NCBI GenBank assembly: GCA_003641695.1
Contig: QNBL01000095.1
Location: 1-8,971, forward strand
Length of the DNA stretch: 8,971 nt
Direction: 5' to 3'
DNA from: Spirochaetota bacterium
Lineage (GTDB): Bacteria > Spirochaetota > Spirochaetia > B11-G9
Numbering within the stretch: position 1 is the stretch's first letter; each line of letters opens with the position of its first letter. Positions 7,500-8,971 of this stretch are shown here, one piece after another. The position numbers were made by a program, and so were the translations under genes. The notes beneath the pieces were generated by a model. That model searched no databases. It saw only the letters and a program-made list of their open reading frames with translations, and had not been told where the DNA came from.

Positions 7500-8971
7500 T
7501 TATCTACCGTGACAGTACTTGTACTTTTTCCCGCTGCCGCATGGGCAGGGATCATTTCTGCCCACCTTCGGGTACGTCCTGACAACTTGAGCTCCTGCGG
7601 GCTTTGAACCTGATGGAGCATTCCCGCCTCCGGTCCCAAACTGACTTACTTCGCTATGTTTTGCAGTAGCTCCTCTTACCCCCCGGCCTCTGTATTTTTC
7701 CGCAGGTGATTCTGATATCTGTACCTTCATGATCATTCTGGCAATGTTCGTCTTGATATCCATTACCAGCTTGTCAAAGATATCAAAGCCTTCCAGTTTG
7801 TATTCAAGAAGCGGATTCTTCTGACCGTAGGATCTTAAGTATACTGCTTCTCTGAGGGCTTCGAGTATTTCTAGATGTTCCTGCCAACGGTTATCTATAT
7901 TCTTTAAGTATTGAAACTTAATAAAGTCATTAAACTGTTTTTGGCCAACCTTTTCTACTTTCTCGAAAAGACTCTCTTTCAATTCTGAAAAAACCGCTTC
8001 CGATGTTTTTTCTTCTCCCAGCTCTTTAATTTGATCAGGGGTTAGTTTAAGGCTGTAGAAGAAATTTTCCTTGAGTTCCTGTGCAAGGGTTTCCCCGGCC
8101 TTGTTGAAGTCCTCTTTGCTGGAGAAAAACTCCTCTACAAGATCCTCAACGATCTCTTCTACGGCATTCAGAACTCTTTTTACCAGATCCTGATCTTCCA
8201 GGATGGAGTCCCGCTGTTCGTAAATAAAACGTCTCTGTTCATTCAGTACATCATCGTATTCAAGCAGATGTTTTCTTATTTCAAAGTTTCTTTCCTCAAC
8301 CTTTCCCTGGGCACGCTCAATTGCTTTGTTTATAAGGGAATGATAAAGGGGCTCTCCGGTATTCATACCGGCTTTTGCCATAAGGGATTTCAGATTGTCC
8401 CGTGCAAAAAGCCTCATCAGGTCATCATCCAGGGAAAGAAAAAACCTTGACTGTCCCGGGTCTCCCTGCCTTCCTGAGCGCCCTCTTAACTGGTTGTCGA
8501 TACGTCTTGATTCATGTCTCTCGGTACCAAGTATATACAGCCCTCCAAAACTTTTAACCTCCTCATAGTCGCTGCGCCACTTTTTATACTCTTCCCCGTA
8601 AACTTTCCGGTACTCCTCCTGGGTTGCATCGGTACCGCATTTTCTTTTTGCTCTGAACTCCGGATTGCCTCCCAGCTTAATATCGGTACCCCGTCCAGCC
8701 ATATTGGTAGCGATGGTAACGGCGCCTTTAGAGCCTGCTTCGGCAATAATGAGAGCTTCCCGTTCATGGTTCTTGGCATTCAGTACGTTATGCCGAATAC
8801 CTCTCTTTGTAAGAAGTTTGGCAATATGTTCCGATTTTTCGATGGAAACTGTACCCACAAGTACCGGCTGTCCCTTCTTGTGCAGCCGTTCTATTTCGTC
8901 GCATATCGCTTTGTACTTAAAGTTTTCATTTAGGTATATCAAATCATTATCATCAATCCTGGCCCAGGGTC
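7500..8971 (-). CDS. secA: Preprotein translocase ATPase SecA, C-terminal half (5' partial)
   Basis: The ATPase motor drives unfolded preproteins through SecYEG. The frame is open to the right edge, so the N-terminal half is outside; TTG at 8942 is an internal Leu. About 489 residues remain of a family usually 800-950 long. Visible parts, numbered from that Leu: the start of the second nucleotide-binding domain with GQPVLVGTVSIEKSEHIA (24-41), the helicase motif TIATNMAGRGTDI (76-88), GLYILGTERHESRRIDNQL (134-152) with RGRSGRQGDPGQ (153-164), the helical scaffold and wing domains (about 165-410), a variable Gly/Ala/Ser-rich linker (about 420-455), and the C-terminal zinc-binding SEC-C motif with Cys466, Cys468, Cys477 and His478. 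The SEC-C tail, which contacts SecB or ribosomes in other bacteria, ends the protein normally. Its stop is 2 bp from that of the convergent M23 gene, and no clear terminator separates them. Confidence 0.97.
   Translation of the reverse strand, partial: PWARIDDNDLIYLNENFKYKAICDEIERLHKKGQPVLVGTVSIEKSEHIAKLLTKRGIRHNVLNAKNHEREALIIAEAGSKGAVTIATNMAGRGTDIKLGGNPEFRAKRKCGTDATQEEYRKVYGEEYKKWRSDYEEVKSFGGLYILGTERHESRRIDNQLRGRSGRQGDPGQSRFFLSLDDDLMRLFARDNLKSLMAKAGMNTGEPLYHSLINKAIERAQGKVEERNFEIRKHLLEYDDVLNEQRRFIYEQRDSILEDQDLVKRVLNAVEEIVEDLVEEFFSSKEDFNKAGETLAQELKENFFYSLKLTPDQIKELGEEKTSEAVFSELKESLFEKVEKVGQKQFNDFIKFQYLKNIDNRWQEHLEILEALREAVYLRSYGQKNPLLEYKLEGFDIFDKLVMDIKTNIARMIMKVQISESPAEKYRGRGVRGATAKHSEVSQFGTGGGNAPSGSKPAGAQVVRTYPKVGRNDPCPCGSGKKYKYCHGR

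Noticed and set aside
7498..7545. Small inverted repeats near the M23/secA junction (for example AGTAC/GTACT before a T-run) as a terminator
   Set aside because: Stems are only 4-5 bp with very small loops, and they lie inside the conserved SEC-C coding region of secA.
8514..8933. 139-codon plus-strand open frame
   Set aside because: It is antisense to conserved secA motor motifs and is a by-product of that coding sequence.

Overview
The window looks like bacterial chromosome, most likely from a spirochaete (Spirochaetota, Treponema/Spirochaeta-like). The inference rests on three things: the integrase N-terminus resembles those common in that phylum, a Maf-type motility glycosyltransferase lies directly behind a cell-division PBP, and integron recombination sites are known from treponemes. 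No rRNA or tRNA is present to confirm it, so the assignment is moderate.

Region 1 (1 to about 2.5 kb) is accessory DNA. A plus-strand gene enters from the left edge and encodes an unrecognised protein with a PD-(D/E)XK nuclease-like core. Eighteen bases after its stop lies an integron attC-like site (1308-1387): degenerate R'' box, imperfect stem with one extrahelical base, and a perfect GTTRRRY R' box. The gene therefore looks like the body of an integron gene cassette. Beyond the attC, on the minus strand, is a phage-type tyrosine recombinase gene that has lost its C-terminus. A frameshift ends it at 1516, and the next conserved motif is still readable in another frame (1490-1516) before homology stops. 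An almost perfect 12-bp tandem repeat sits just upstream of its start.

Region 2 (about 2.55 to 6.4 kb) is core DNA. A minus-strand two-gene operon starts at a good sigma70-type promoter (6356-6384). It encodes an FtsI/PBP-type D,D-transpeptidase with a C-terminal PASTA domain, then, with a 4-base ATGA overlap, a Maf/DUF115 (MptE-like) motility-associated glycosyltransferase. It ends at a strong rho-independent terminator (2557-2588).

Region 3 (6.4 to 8971) is also core DNA. A membrane-anchored protein with two LysM domains and an intact M23 metallopeptidase domain is transcribed divergently from the PBP. It converges, with only 2 bp between stop codons, on the 3' half of secA, which leaves through the right edge. 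The core genes thus share an envelope theme: septal peptidoglycan synthesis, peptidoglycan hydrolysis, protein export and flagellar glycosylation.

The most noteworthy part is the left end: a cassette-borne putative nuclease, possibly a defence gene, at what appears to be the distal end of an integron cassette array, abutting a decayed integrase.
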